Source: Streptomyces sp. NBC_01485
GTDB taxonomy: Bacteria > Actinomycetota > Actinomycetes > Streptomycetales > Streptomycetaceae
Assembly: GCF_036227125.1 (NCBI RefSeq)
Contig: NZ_CP109435.1
Span: forward strand, 6,696,001-6,760,000
Reading direction: 5' to 3'
Length of the DNA stretch: 64,000 bases
The position numbers and the translations under genes were made by a program. Shown in pieces: positions 40,439-49,600 of this stretch. Under the pieces are notes generated by a model, which was given only the letters and a program-made list of their open reading frames with translations, was not told the DNA's origin and ran no database searches. Within the stretch, counting starts at the first letter, position 1. Every line of letters starts with the position of its first letter.

Positions 40439-40997
40439 TGAGCACCCTTTCGAGCAGTGTCACGGCTGGCTGGCCGCCGGCGCTCTCGTCGCCGCCGGGC
40501 TGATGAATGGCGACCAGGCCCGCCTCCGCCAAGTCGGCGACGAGGATCCTGGCCACGCCGAGAGGGATGGTCAGCAGCGCCGAGATCTCGGCGACCGACT
40601 TGATCTCACGGCAGAGGTTGCAGATCCGCTGATGCTCGGGCAGTTGGCCCTGCATCTGATGCGGCTGCGCGGTGGTGTGCACCAGCGCCTCGATGGCGAG
40701 CTGGTAACGCGGGCGGGTCCGGCCACCGGTCATGGCGTACGGACGCACCAGCGGGTTGTTCGCCGCCCCCGCGGGCGCCGGCTCGGGGCTGCGGCGATGC
40801 GGCTGAACGGGCTGGATACGCGGGGCGTACGGCTGGTCGTACGGCGACGGACCGGGGCCCTGCGGCGCGTACGGCCGCTGCTGGCTGGGCGCGGAGGGGA
40901 AGTTGTAACGGTTCGGGTTCTGGGAACCGTCGCCCTGGCCCTGGGCAGGGCCGTACGACCAGTTGCCCGAATGGGAACCGCCTGGGGGTGTTGCCAC
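40419..40997 (-). CDS. cvnC: Conservon DUF742 protein CvnC (second conservon)
   Basis: 192 aa. A Pro/Gln/Tyr-rich N-terminus (about 1-80, PYAPQGPGPSPYDQPYAPRI) precedes DUF742: LVRPYAMTGGRTRPRYQLAI, then LPEHQRICNLCREIKSVAEI and the helix-turn-helix-like IPLGVARILVADLAEAGLVA. It overlaps cvnD by 20 nt. I place the start at GTG 40997 with GGAGGAG 5-10 nt upstream; the open frame to 41027 is not needed. The N-terminal extension is far longer than in the paralogue at 45758. Confidence 0.92.
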   Translation of the reverse strand: MATPPGGSHSGNWSYGPAQGQGDGSQNPNRYNFPSAPSQQRPYAPQGPGPSPYDQPYAPRIQPVQPHRRSPEPAPAGAANNPLVRPYAMTGGRTRPRYQLAIEALVHTTAQPHQMQGQLPEHQRICNLCREIKSVAEISALLTIPLGVARILVADLAEAGLVAIHQPGGDESAGGQPAVTLLERVLSGLRKL

Positions 40998-41092
40998 TTT
41001 CTCTCCTCCTCCGACTGTGCCTGGCACCCATAACGTGGAGCCGCGTCCCGAAACCCTACGGCCTCAGGACGCCAAAACGCACCGTCCGTCTG

Positions 41093-41515
41093 TTAGTTGA
41101 GAAGGCTGCCCTGGAGCTCCGCACGAAGGTCGGGCGTCAGCACCGAACCCGCGCGGTCCACCAGAAGGGCCATCTCGTACCCGATGAGACCGATGTCCGC
41201 CTCGGGGTGAGCGAGAACCGCGAGCGAGGAGCCGTCGGAGATGGACATGAGGAAGAGGAACCCCCGCTCCATCTCCACAACCGTCTGGTTCACGTGGCCT
41301 CCCTCGAAGATCCGGGAGGCGCCTGCCGTCAGGGACGTCAGACCGGAGGCGACGGCCGCGAGCTGGTCGGCACGGTCGCGCGGAAAGCCTTCGGACATGG
41401 CCAGCAGGAGTCCGTCGGCGGAGACCACCACCGTGTGGGACACCCCCGGGGTGTTGTCCACGAAGTTGGTGATCACCCAGTTCAGGTTCTGTGCCGCCTG
41501 GCTCATCGGGCTCAC
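41093..41515 (-). CDS. cvnB: Conservon roadblock/LC7 protein CvnB (second conservon)
   Basis: 140 aa roadblock/LC7 domain: LNWVITNFVDNTPGVSHTVV, SADGLLLAMSEGFPRDRADQ, and the C-terminal strand region LAVLAHPEADIGLIGYEMAL. Roadblock proteins regulate small GTPases such as CvnD. The start is GTG 41515, preceded by AGGAG that overlaps the cvnA stop; the next in-frame ATG is 41506. The paralogue begins the same way with TTG (46689), which supports the choice. Confidence 0.93.
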   Translation of the reverse strand: MSPMSQAAQNLNWVITNFVDNTPGVSHTVVVSADGLLLAMSEGFPRDRADQLAAVASGLTSLTAGASRIFEGGHVNQTVVEMERGFLFLMSISDGSSLAVLAHPEADIGLIGYEMALLVDRAGSVLTPDLRAELQGSLLN

Positions 41516-41516
41516 A

Positions 41517-44500
41517 CTAACGCTCCTGGTTGTAGGTGCTGTCGGGACCGAGGCCCTGACCGTTCGTTTCACTGCTTCCTGCGTTGCGTCCCCGCTGGAC
41601 GCCCCGACGCAGGTTGCTCAACCTGCCTCGGACGTCCTCCGGGGCGCGGGAGACCTGAGGGCCTCCCTGGGGGGTGCTCTCGGCGGCGCCCTCGACCAGA
41701 TTGGCCTTGGGCACCCGCCGCGGCAGACCGGAGGAGGTGACCCCGCCCGCCTTGGGCTTCTTCAGAGCGGAGGCCTGCTGCCAGCGCTCGTCGTTCGACG
41801 AGCGCCAGGAGTCGCCGCCGCCGTTGCCATTGCTCTCCGCAGCGGGGGCCGGCGCCTCCTGCTTCGCGGGTCCCGAGCCGTTCGCACCGCTCGCGGCGGA
41901 GCCACGGCGGGGGAGACCGGCGTCGGTCAGCGCGTGGGAGGCGGAAGGGGTCGGTCCCGGACGGTCGAAGCCTACGCCGTTCCGCTCACCCGCGTCAGCG
42001 GCCTGCGCGGATTCCGCTTCCGGAGCGTACTGGTCCGGGTAACCGTTGCGGTAACCGTTGGTGTGGCCGTTCTGCTGGGGCCAGTCGTCCTGGTAGGGCT
42101 GCTGCTCCTGGTACGGCTGGAAGCCCTCGGGGGCGGCGGCGGGCGGCGCCGTCCGCTCCTCCTGGACGGGCTCCGCATACGCGGGGTCCGGGTAGCCGCC
42201 GTTCGACGGGAAGCCCTCGTTCTGCGGCAGTCCGCCGCCCGCGGAGTACCCGTCGGCCTGCGGCACACCGCCGTTCGGCGCGAAGTACTGATCGTCGTAC
42301 GCCGGGCGCTGCTGCTCCTCGTACGCCGTCTGCTGGTCGTACGCCGCGGGCTGCCCGGCGTAGCCGGTCGCGTTGTTGTCGTATCCGTTGTGGCCCGCGT
42401 CGTACGACGGCTGCTGCGGCTGTTGCGGCTGCTGACGGGACGCGTCGAAGCCCTCGGCGGGCTGCTGCTGCACGGGCGGCTGACCGGGCTGACCCGGGGC
42501 CTCCAGGGCCGTACGGCGCTCCTCGCGCATCAGGGAGCGGCCCACCGGGTCCAGCTCGCGGATGTCGTCGGGGACCGCGTACTGGCTGTCGTCGAAGCCC
42601 AGCTCGGCGGCGGTGCGCATCGGCAGGCCGTTGCTGAAGTCCTCGCCGGCACCGCCGAAGTTCTGCTCCGGGATGATCTGCGAGACGGTGAACTCGTCGC
42701 GGTTGGGCTGGTGTTCGCCGCCACCGCCGCCGTGCGTGATCGCGTCGGGCAGCATGACCAGCGAGGTCGTGCCGGCCTGCTCGCCCGACGGGCGGAGCTG
42801 GACGCGGATGCCGTGCCGGTCGGACAGCCGGCCGACCACGAAGAGGCCCATGCGCTGCGAGATCGCGGCGTCCACCGTCGGCGGGTTGGCCAGCTTGTGG
42901 TTGATGTCCGCGAAGTCCTCGGGGGTGAGGCCGATGCCCTTGTCGTGGATCTCGATCATGACCCGGCCGTCGGGGAGACGGGTGGCCGTCACCCGGACCT
43001 TGGTCTGCGGGGAGGAGAACGTCGTGGCGTTCTCCAGCAGCTCGGCGAGCAGGTGCACGAGGTCGGTCACCGCGCGGCCGTGGATCTCGGCCTCCGGGAC
43101 GCCCGACAGCTCGATGCGCTCGTACTGCTCCACCTCGGAGGAGGCGGCGCGCAGCACGTCGACCAGCGGGACCGGCTGGTCCCAGCGGCGGCCGGGCTCC
43201 TCGCCGGCGAGGACCAGGAGGTTCTCGCCGTTGCGGCGCATACGGGTCGCGAGGTGGTCCAGGCGGAAGAGGTTCTCCAACTGGTCCGGGTCGGCCTCGT
43301 TGTTCTCCAGGTCGGTGATCAGGGTCAGCTGGCCCTCGATCAGCGACTGGTTGCGGCGCGACAGGTTGGTGAAGATCGCGTTGATGTTGCCCCGCAGCAG
43401 GGCCTGCTCGGCGGCCAGCCGGACGGCCTCGCGGTGGACCTGGTCGAAGGCGCGGGCGACCTCGCCGATCTCGTCCGTGGTCGTGATCGGGATGGCCTGT
43501 ACGCGGGTGTCGACCCGGCCCGGGTCGGTGCGGGAGAGCTGGTCGACCAGCATCGGCAGCCGCTGTTCGGCGATGCCGAAGGCCGCGTTGCGCAGTTGGC
43601 GCATCGCGCGGCTCATCTGGCGGGCCACGGCCCCGGCGAGGATGAACGCCAGCAGCAGGGCGACGACGACGGCCGCACCGGTGATGATCGCGGAGGTCTT
43701 GGCGTCAGCGGCGATGTCCGAGGCCTCGGTCACGGCCTTGTCGGCCATGTCCGACTCGATCTGCCGGTAGGCGTCGTACTTCAGCGTGGTGACCGCCCAC
43801 CAGTTCTCCTTGCTGATGCCCTTCTCGGCGAGCGCGGCACGCTCGGCGCCCTCGGTCGTCTCCATCGTGGAGATGGCGCCGACCATCGTGATCGGGTCGG
43901 AGGGCGGCGGAACGTACTCCGGGTCCTGCAGCTTGGCCGCGGTGGCCTGCGCGGCGCCGTCGGCCTTGATCTTCGCCTCGGCGTCGTCCAGCTTCTTCGC
44001 GTCGGCCGCGGTGCCACCGCCGATGTACTCCTCGACGGCGATGCCCTCGAGGTAGGCGTACGAGGAGAGGGAGACCTTCTGCTTCGCGAAGTCGGCCTCC
44101 TCCGGACCCGGCTTGATCAGCAGGTGCATGCCGATCGAGCGCTCCAGGGACAGCGCGGCCTTCGTCAGCGAGATGGCGTAGACGGTACGGCCGTAGGAGG
44201 TGATGTTTCCGGTGCCCAGACCGAGCTCGTTGGAGAACTCCATCAGGGGGTGCGCGACCTGGGTGTAGCCCTCTTCGGTCTGCACGCCGTTGAGCTTGGC
44301 GGTGTAGGCGGCCGCCCGCAGCGGCGCCAGCTTGGTCTCCGCGGTGCGGAAGATCTGGAGCCGGCGCTGCAGACCGGCCTTCGCCGGCATGTCCTGCGCG
44401 GCCGCGTCGAAGGCGTTGGCGGCGGTGTCCGTGGCCTTGCGGGCCGAGGTGACCGTCGCGTCGTTCTGCTTGCCCGCGAGGAGGGGCGCGGCGGAGATGT

Positions 44501-44825
44501 CGCGCTCCTTGTAGATGGCGTCGCCGTAGCTCAGGGCGGCCCGCACCAGACGCGCGGTGTTCTCCGCGTCCTCGGCCTCCTGCCAGGTGTCGATCGAGCT
44601 CTTCACCTGGAAGCCGCCCATGACCAGGCCGACCATCACGGGTATGAGCAGGATCGCGTTCAGCCGGGTCGGCACCCGCCAGTTGCGCGGGGCGAGACGG
44701 CTGCCGCTCTTGGCGGGTGGTTCCGTCGGCTCCGAGCCGGGCGCGGTGGCGGTCGCCGCCCCGCGCGGCGGCGGGGTGAAGTTGCCCCGGGCCGCCGGCT
44801 CGGGACTTTTCTTGCTTCGCCTCAC
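41517..44825 (-). CDS. cvnA: Conservon sensor histidine-kinase-like protein CvnA (second conservon)
   Basis: 1102 aa. Transmembrane helix 1 at about 55-75 (LNAILLIPVMVGLVMGGF), an extracellular nitrate-sensor-like (NIT) helical domain to about 380, helix 2 at about 380-401 (AAVVVALLLAFILAGAVA), HAMP, a dimerisation region with LDHLATRMRRNGENLLVLAG, and HATPase_c with N-box ELLENATTFSSP and G1 EIHDKGIGLTPED. From about 720 the protein is a Gln/Pro/Tyr-rich disordered tail. It heads the operon cvnA-B-C-D. GTG start with a distant GAGAGG. Confidence 0.92.
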   Translation of the reverse strand: MRRSKKSPEPAARGNFTPPPRGAATATAPGSEPTEPPAKSGSRLAPRNWRVPTRLNAILLIPVMVGLVMGGFQVKSSIDTWQEAEDAENTARLVRAALSYGDAIYKERDISAAPLLAGKQNDATVTSARKATDTAANAFDAAAQDMPAKAGLQRRLQIFRTAETKLAPLRAAAYTAKLNGVQTEEGYTQVAHPLMEFSNELGLGTGNITSYGRTVYAISLTKAALSLERSIGMHLLIKPGPEEADFAKQKVSLSSYAYLEGIAVEEYIGGGTAADAKKLDDAEAKIKADGAAQATAAKLQDPEYVPPPSDPITMVGAISTMETTEGAERAALAEKGISKENWWAVTTLKYDAYRQIESDMADKAVTEASDIAADAKTSAIITGAAVVVALLLAFILAGAVARQMSRAMRQLRNAAFGIAEQRLPMLVDQLSRTDPGRVDTRVQAIPITTTDEIGEVARAFDQVHREAVRLAAEQALLRGNINAIFTNLSRRNQSLIEGQLTLITDLENNEADPDQLENLFRLDHLATRMRRNGENLLVLAGEEPGRRWDQPVPLVDVLRAASSEVEQYERIELSGVPEAEIHGRAVTDLVHLLAELLENATTFSSPQTKVRVTATRLPDGRVMIEIHDKGIGLTPEDFADINHKLANPPTVDAAISQRMGLFVVGRLSDRHGIRVQLRPSGEQAGTTSLVMLPDAITHGGGGGEHQPNRDEFTVSQIIPEQNFGGAGEDFSNGLPMRTAAELGFDDSQYAVPDDIRELDPVGRSLMREERRTALEAPGQPGQPPVQQQPAEGFDASRQQPQQPQQPSYDAGHNGYDNNATGYAGQPAAYDQQTAYEEQQRPAYDDQYFAPNGGVPQADGYSAGGGLPQNEGFPSNGGYPDPAYAEPVQEERTAPPAAAPEGFQPYQEQQPYQDDWPQQNGHTNGYRNGYPDQYAPEAESAQAADAGERNGVGFDRPGPTPSASHALTDAGLPRRGSAASGANGSGPAKQEAPAPAAESNGNGGGDSWRSSNDERWQQASALKKPKAGGVTSSGLPRRVPKANLVEGAAESTPQGGPQVSRAPEDVRGRLSNLRRGVQRGRNAGSSETNGQGLGPDSTYNQER

Positions 44826-45023
44826 TCGACCAACAACCTCTCGGCGGTCGGCACCTTCGTCGTGCCGCAGTGTCTCAGAGCCCGGTCAGCACTCGACCAT
44901 GAGTACGTCATTGACTATTGGGCAGTTCAGGCATTCCAGCACGCCGAGCAGCGCTCTTCCAAACATGCGAAACAGTTGGTTGGGCGTGATGTAAACCCCA
45001 GATAAAACGGTCAAACAGAACGA

Positions 45024-45043
45024 GCCCCACCATAAGGCGGGGC
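45024..45043 (-). terminator. Possible terminator of the first conservon
   Basis: On the minus strand GCCCCGCC-TTAT-GGTGGGGC forms an 8-bp stem with one G-T pair, followed by a T-rich run. It is 159 nt beyond the cvnD stop. Confidence 0.5.
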
Positions 45044-45165
45044 CTTCGTATGCACAGTGAGACCAAGTGACCGCGACGCGTGGCGGTGCGGGGAGATTCC
45101 TCTGCCGAAACGTTATGAACACCGGAGCCGACCGTGTCTAAGCCCACAGCCGGCTCCGAAGCGTC

Positions 45166-45181
45166 TACGACAACTGTCGTA
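45166..45181. promoter_or_regulatory. Palindrome TACGACA-AC-TGTCGTA
   Basis: 7-bp perfect arms with a 2-nt centre, 21 nt beyond the stop of cvnD (first conservon). The tight spacing is more like an operator than a terminator. Confidence 0.4.
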
Positions 45182-45201
45182 TGCGACAGACTACTTGAAA
45201 G

Positions 45202-45777
45202 TTACCGCAGCCGTGCCATCAGCGCATGCTCGACCAGCGTGATCAGCGCGCTCTTGGCATCCGAGCGGTGCCGGGCGTCCGTCGTGATGATCGGGGTGTC
45301 CGGGCCGATCTGCAGCGCCTCGCGCACCTCTTCGGGCTGGTACGGCTGCGAGCCGTCGAAGCCGTTGAGGGCGACGACGAACGGCAGACCGCTGTTCTCG
45401 AAGTAGTCGACCGCGGGGAAGCAGTCGGCCAGCCGCCGCGTGTCCACCAGGACGATCGCGCCGATCGCGCCGCGCACCAGGTCGTCCCACATGAACCAGA
45501 ACCGGTCCTGACCCGGCGTACCGAACAGGTAGAGGATCAGGTCCTGGTCGAGCGTGATACGGCCGAAGTCCATGGCCACCGTGGTGGTGGTCTTGTCCCC
45601 GGTGTGCGTGAGGTCGTCGATGCCCGCGCTCGCGGACGTCATGACGGCCTCCGTACGCAGCGGGTTGATCTCGGAGACCGCTCCCACGAACGTGGTCTTG
45701 CCCACGCCGAAGCCGCCCGCCACCACGATCTTCGCCGAGGTGGTGGCACGGCCACCGTCAGAGCTTGCGAAGTCCAC
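45202..45777 (-). CDS. cvnD: Conservon small GTPase CvnD (first conservon)
   Basis: 191 aa Ras/MglA-like GTPase with P-loop AGGFGVGKTTFVGAVSEI, G3 LFGTPGQDRFWFMWD and the same G4 variant ALNGFDG. It is nearly identical to the paralogue at 39857 across residues 15-190, while the partner proteins have diverged much more. It overlaps cvnC by 20 nt, as in the other copy. Confidence 0.93.
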   Translation of the reverse strand: MDFASSDGGRATTSAKIVVAGGFGVGKTTFVGAVSEINPLRTEAVMTSASAGIDDLTHTGDKTTTTVAMDFGRITLDQDLILYLFGTPGQDRFWFMWDDLVRGAIGAIVLVDTRRLADCFPAVDYFENSGLPFVVALNGFDGSQPYQPEEVREALQIGPDTPIITTDARHRSDAKSALITLVEHALMARLR

Positions 45778-46156
45778 TGAGCACCCTTTCGAGCAGCGTC
45801 ACGTCCGGAGCGCCGCCGTTGTTCTCGTCGCCACCCGGCTGGTGGATGGCCACCATTCCGGCCTCGGCGAGGTCCGCGACGAGGATCCGCGCCACACCCA
45901 GCGGCAGAGCCAGAAGAGCCGAGACCTCCGCGACCGACTTCACCTCACGGCACAGGTGGCAGATGCGCTGGTGCTCGGGGAGCAGGCCCATGAGCGCTGC
46001 CGGGTCGGCCGTGGTGCTGATCAGCGCCTCGATGGCGAGCTGATAGCGCGGCCTGGTCCGGCCACCGGTCATCGCGTACGGGCGCACCAGCGGCTGGTCA
46101 CCCTCGTCCCCGTACGGCTCCGCGTACGGATCATGATGGGCGGTGGGCGGGGTCAT
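45758..46156 (-). CDS. cvnC: Conservon DUF742 protein CvnC (first conservon)
   Basis: 132 aa. A short N-terminus (MTPPTAHHDPYAEPYGDEGD) leads into DUF742 (LVRPYAMTGGRTRPRYQLAI; LPEHQRICHLCREVKSVAEV; LPLGVARILVADLAEAGMVA). It lacks the 60-residue Pro/Gln-rich extension of the paralogue at 40419. The start ATG 46156 has GGAGGA upstream; the frame is open to 46375 without coding signal. It overlaps cvnD by 20 nt. Confidence 0.92.
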   Translation of the reverse strand: MTPPTAHHDPYAEPYGDEGDQPLVRPYAMTGGRTRPRYQLAIEALISTTADPAALMGLLPEHQRICHLCREVKSVAEVSALLALPLGVARILVADLAEAGMVAIHQPGGDENNGGAPDVTLLERVLSGLRKL

Positions 46157-46266
46157 GGATCCTCCGGGCGGGACAGCATTCTCGGTCAGTCGTGCCGCGC
46201 GTCGAGCCGGTGGGGGAGTGTGTCGGCCGGACGGTGATTTCGTGAGGTGGGTGGTACCGGGGCGGG

Positions 46267-46689
46267 TCAGTGGAGCAGACTGCCCTGGAGCTCGGCGCGC
46301 AGGTCGGGCGTGAGCACCGCGCCCGCACGGTCGACAAGGAGCGCCATCTCGTAGCCCACGAGGCCGATGTCGCACTCGGGGTGCGCGAGGACGGCGAGGG
46401 ACGAGCCGTCCGAGACGGACATGAGGAAGAGGAAACCCCGCTCCATCTCGACGACGGTCTGCGCCACGCTGCCGCCCTCGAAGATCCGGGAGGCCCCGGC
46501 CGTCAGCGAGGTCAGCCCGGACGCGACGGCCGCCAACTGGTCGGCACGGTCGCGGGGGAAGCCCTCGGACATCGCGAGCAGGAGCCCGTCGGCGGACACC
46601 ACGACGGTGTGGGACACCCCGGGGGTGTTGTCCACGAAGTTGGTGATCAACCAGTTCAGGTTCTGTGCCGCCTGGCTCATCTGGCTCAA
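46267..46689 (-). CDS. cvnB: Conservon roadblock/LC7 protein CvnB (first conservon)
   Basis: 140 aa roadblock/LC7 domain, very close to the paralogue at 41093 (LNWLITNFVDNTPGVSHTVV; SGLTSLTAGASRIFEGGSVA). The start is a TTG at 46689, directly after the cvnA stop, with AGGAG inside the end of cvnA; an ATG follows three codons later. A 110-nt gap separates it from cvnC. Confidence 0.93.
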   Translation of the reverse strand: MSQMSQAAQNLNWLITNFVDNTPGVSHTVVVSADGLLLAMSEGFPRDRADQLAAVASGLTSLTAGASRIFEGGSVAQTVVEMERGFLFLMSVSDGSSLAVLAHPECDIGLVGYEMALLVDRAGAVLTPDLRAELQGSLLH

Positions 46690-49600
46690 CTAGTGCTCCT
46701 GCTGGTGAGTGGGGTTCGGGAAGCTGCCGGTCTGGCCGTTGCCGACCTGACGACCCTGCGCGATACCCCGACGGAGATTGGTCAGCCGGCCGCGTACGTC
46801 GTCAGGCGCACGCGAGACCTGCGGACCGGTTTGGTGCTGTTGCTGCTGAGCCGTGCCCGGGACGAGGTTCGCCCGGGGCACCCGGCGCGGCAGGCCGGAG
46901 GTGGTGACGCCGCCCGCGGCGGGCTGCCTGACCCGCTCGGCCTGCCGGACGAGTTCGTCGTTCGGCGAGGTGCGCCAGGAGGAACTGGCGGCGGCGGGGC
47001 GCTGGGGAGCGGCCGGAGCCGGAGCCTGAGGCTGCTGCGGTGAAGCAGGAACCGGAGCCGGACCCGACGCCGACGGATCGCCCGGCTGCTGACCGTGGAA
47101 CCAGTTGGTCTCCAGCGTGTCGTACAGCGGCGTACGGCCGTCACCGGGACCGGCCGGCGGCAGTGCCTCCAGGTCCGGACGCCCGGCCGGACGCGGCGGG
47201 ATCGCCGGCTGCGGCGGATTGCCGTAGCCGTTCGGCTGCGCGGTGGGGAACTGGCCCGTGGACGAGGGGTCCTGGCGGCCGGGCAGCGCGTGCTGGCCGG
47301 TCGAGGAGCCGTCGTAGCCGGGCGTGGGGAACTGGCCTGTGGAGCCGTTGTCGTAGGCCTGCGGAGCGAACCGGTCCGGGCCCGTCGGAGCGTTCTGCCC
47401 GCCTGGGGCGCCGAAGACGTCGGAGCGGGTGAACCCGTTGTCGTCCGTCCGGCCGTTGGTGCCGGGGCGCTCGAACTGACCGGGGTCCGGGCGGCCGTTG
47501 GTGCCCGGACGCTGGAACTGGCCGGTGTCCTGACGTCCGTTGAGGCCCGCCTGGCCGTTGCCGTTGCCGTTGCCGTTGCTCACGGCCGGGAACTGGCTCG
47601 TGCTCTGCAGACCGTTGGCCGCGGGGCGGCCGAAGTCGGCGGGGCCCGAGGGACCCTGGCGCTGGTCGGGCCGGGGGATCGCCGGTATCTCGGCGGTGGC
47701 TCCGGGACCCTGCCGGTCGTCGATGCGCGGCATGCGCGACGTCTGGGCGACGTCCGGCTCGTCGTGGCCGCGCGGGGCGTCCAGCGGGGGCCGCGGTACC
47801 GGCGGCTGGGCGTTCTCGGCGCCCCAGCTCGCCGCGCGCGGCTGCGGGTTGCCGCCGGGCAGCTCGGCGCGCGGACCACCGCGCGGCGGCAACTGCGGCT
47901 GACGGCCGCGGCCGCCCTGCTCGGGCTGGTTGCCCCGCTGCTGCGGCGGACGTCCGCCGCCGAACATGTCCGTGCCCTGCTGGCCCGTACCGGCCGCCTG
48001 CATCCCCTGCGGCGCGCCCGGCGCCTGGCCGCCGAAGCCGGAGCCCGCGCCGGCCGGAGCCGGCCGGCCCCGCTGCTGCGGGGGAGAGGCCGGAGGCTGC
48101 TGCGGACCGCGCGGCGGCGGGCCGCCGGGACGGCCACCGCCGTCCCGGCCGGGCAGCGCGGCCCGGGGGCCCTGACCGGAGGAGAGCAGACCGCCGCCGC
48201 CGGGACCGGCGCCGAGGGGACCGCCCTGCGAGCCGTTCTGCGAGCCGTTCTGGCGACGCGCGGCGGCGACGCCCGCGGCGGCCTGCGCGGCGGCGGGACC
48301 GCCCACGCCGCCGCCCTGACCGGGCTGGGGCTTCTTGCCGCCCTGGGCGACGTCCACCGGCAGCATGACCAGCGCGGTCGTACCACCGGAGTCGGACGGG
48401 CGGAGCTGGATGCGGATGCCGTGGCGCTGCGACAGCCGGCCGACCACGAACAGACCCATGCGGCGGGAGACCGACACGTCCACGGTGGGCGGCGAGGCGA
48501 GCCGCTCGTTGATCGCGGCGAGGTCCTCGGGGGAGAGGCCGATGCCGGTGTCGTGGATCTCGATCAGCACGCGGCCGTCGGGCAGCGCGTGACCGGTGAC
48601 CTTGACCTTGGTCTGGGGCGAGGAGAACGAGGTGGCGTTCTCCAGCAGCTCGGCGAGCAGGTGCACGAGGTCGTTGACGACCCGGCCGGCGACTTCGGTG
48701 GTCGGCACGGAGGACAGCTCGATGCGCTCGTACTGCTCCACCTCGGAGGCGGCGGCGCGCAGCACGTCGACCAGCGGGACCGGACGGGTCCAGCGGCGGC
48801 CGGGCTCCTCACCCGCGAGGACGAGGAGGTTCTCGCCGTTACGGCGCATGCGGGTCGCGAGATGGTCGAGCTTGAAGAGCGAGGACAGCTGGTCCGGGTC
48901 GGCCTCGCGGGACTCCAGTTCGGAGATGAGCGAGAGCTGACGCTGGATGAGGCCCTGGGAGCGGCGCGAGAGGTTGGTGAACATCGCGTTGACGTTGCCC
49001 CGCAGCAGGGCCTGCTCGGCGGCCAGTCGTACGGCCTCGCGGTGCACGTCGTCGAAGGCCGCGGCCACCCGGCCGATCTCGTCCTTGGAGTGCACACCGA
49101 CCGACTCCACGGACGTGTCGACGTCCTGCGGGTCGGACTCGGAGAGCTGCTTGACCAGCTCGGGCAGCCGGTCCTGGGCGACCTTGGTGGCGGTCTCCTG
49201 GAGGCGGCGCAGTGAGCGGATCATGGACCGGGCGACGACGAACGCGCCGACCAGGGACACACCGAGCACGAGCAGGATGAGCGCACCGGAGATGATCGCC
49301 TCGCGCTCCGACTCGGCGCGCAGCTCACGCGCCTTCTGCTCCATGTCCTCGAGCAGCGTGTGCTCGATGTTGTTCATCTGAGTGATCTTGGTGGTGCTGT
49401 CGTCGATCCAGTCCTGGTACGACCGCTTGTCCAGCGACTGCAGACCGGTGGGGGAGCTCAGCGCACGGGTGGCGTAGGTGTTCGCCTCCTCGATGACCGG
49501 GTTGCCCTTGTCGATGGGCTGCAGCAGTTCCTCGGCGCCGTCGTCGCCGTAGATGCTGCGGAAACTCGCGAGTTCGGAGTCCTGGTTCTCGAGCGCGGCC

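Larger units (their letters stand above)
44826..45201. other. Region between the two conservons
   Basis: 376 nt without a gene. It should hold the promoter of the second conservon (minus strand) and the end of the first. A minus-strand stem at 45024-45043 (8 bp with one G-T, then TCGTTCTGTTT) is a possible terminator, and a 7-bp palindrome lies at 45166-45181. Confidence 0.5.
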
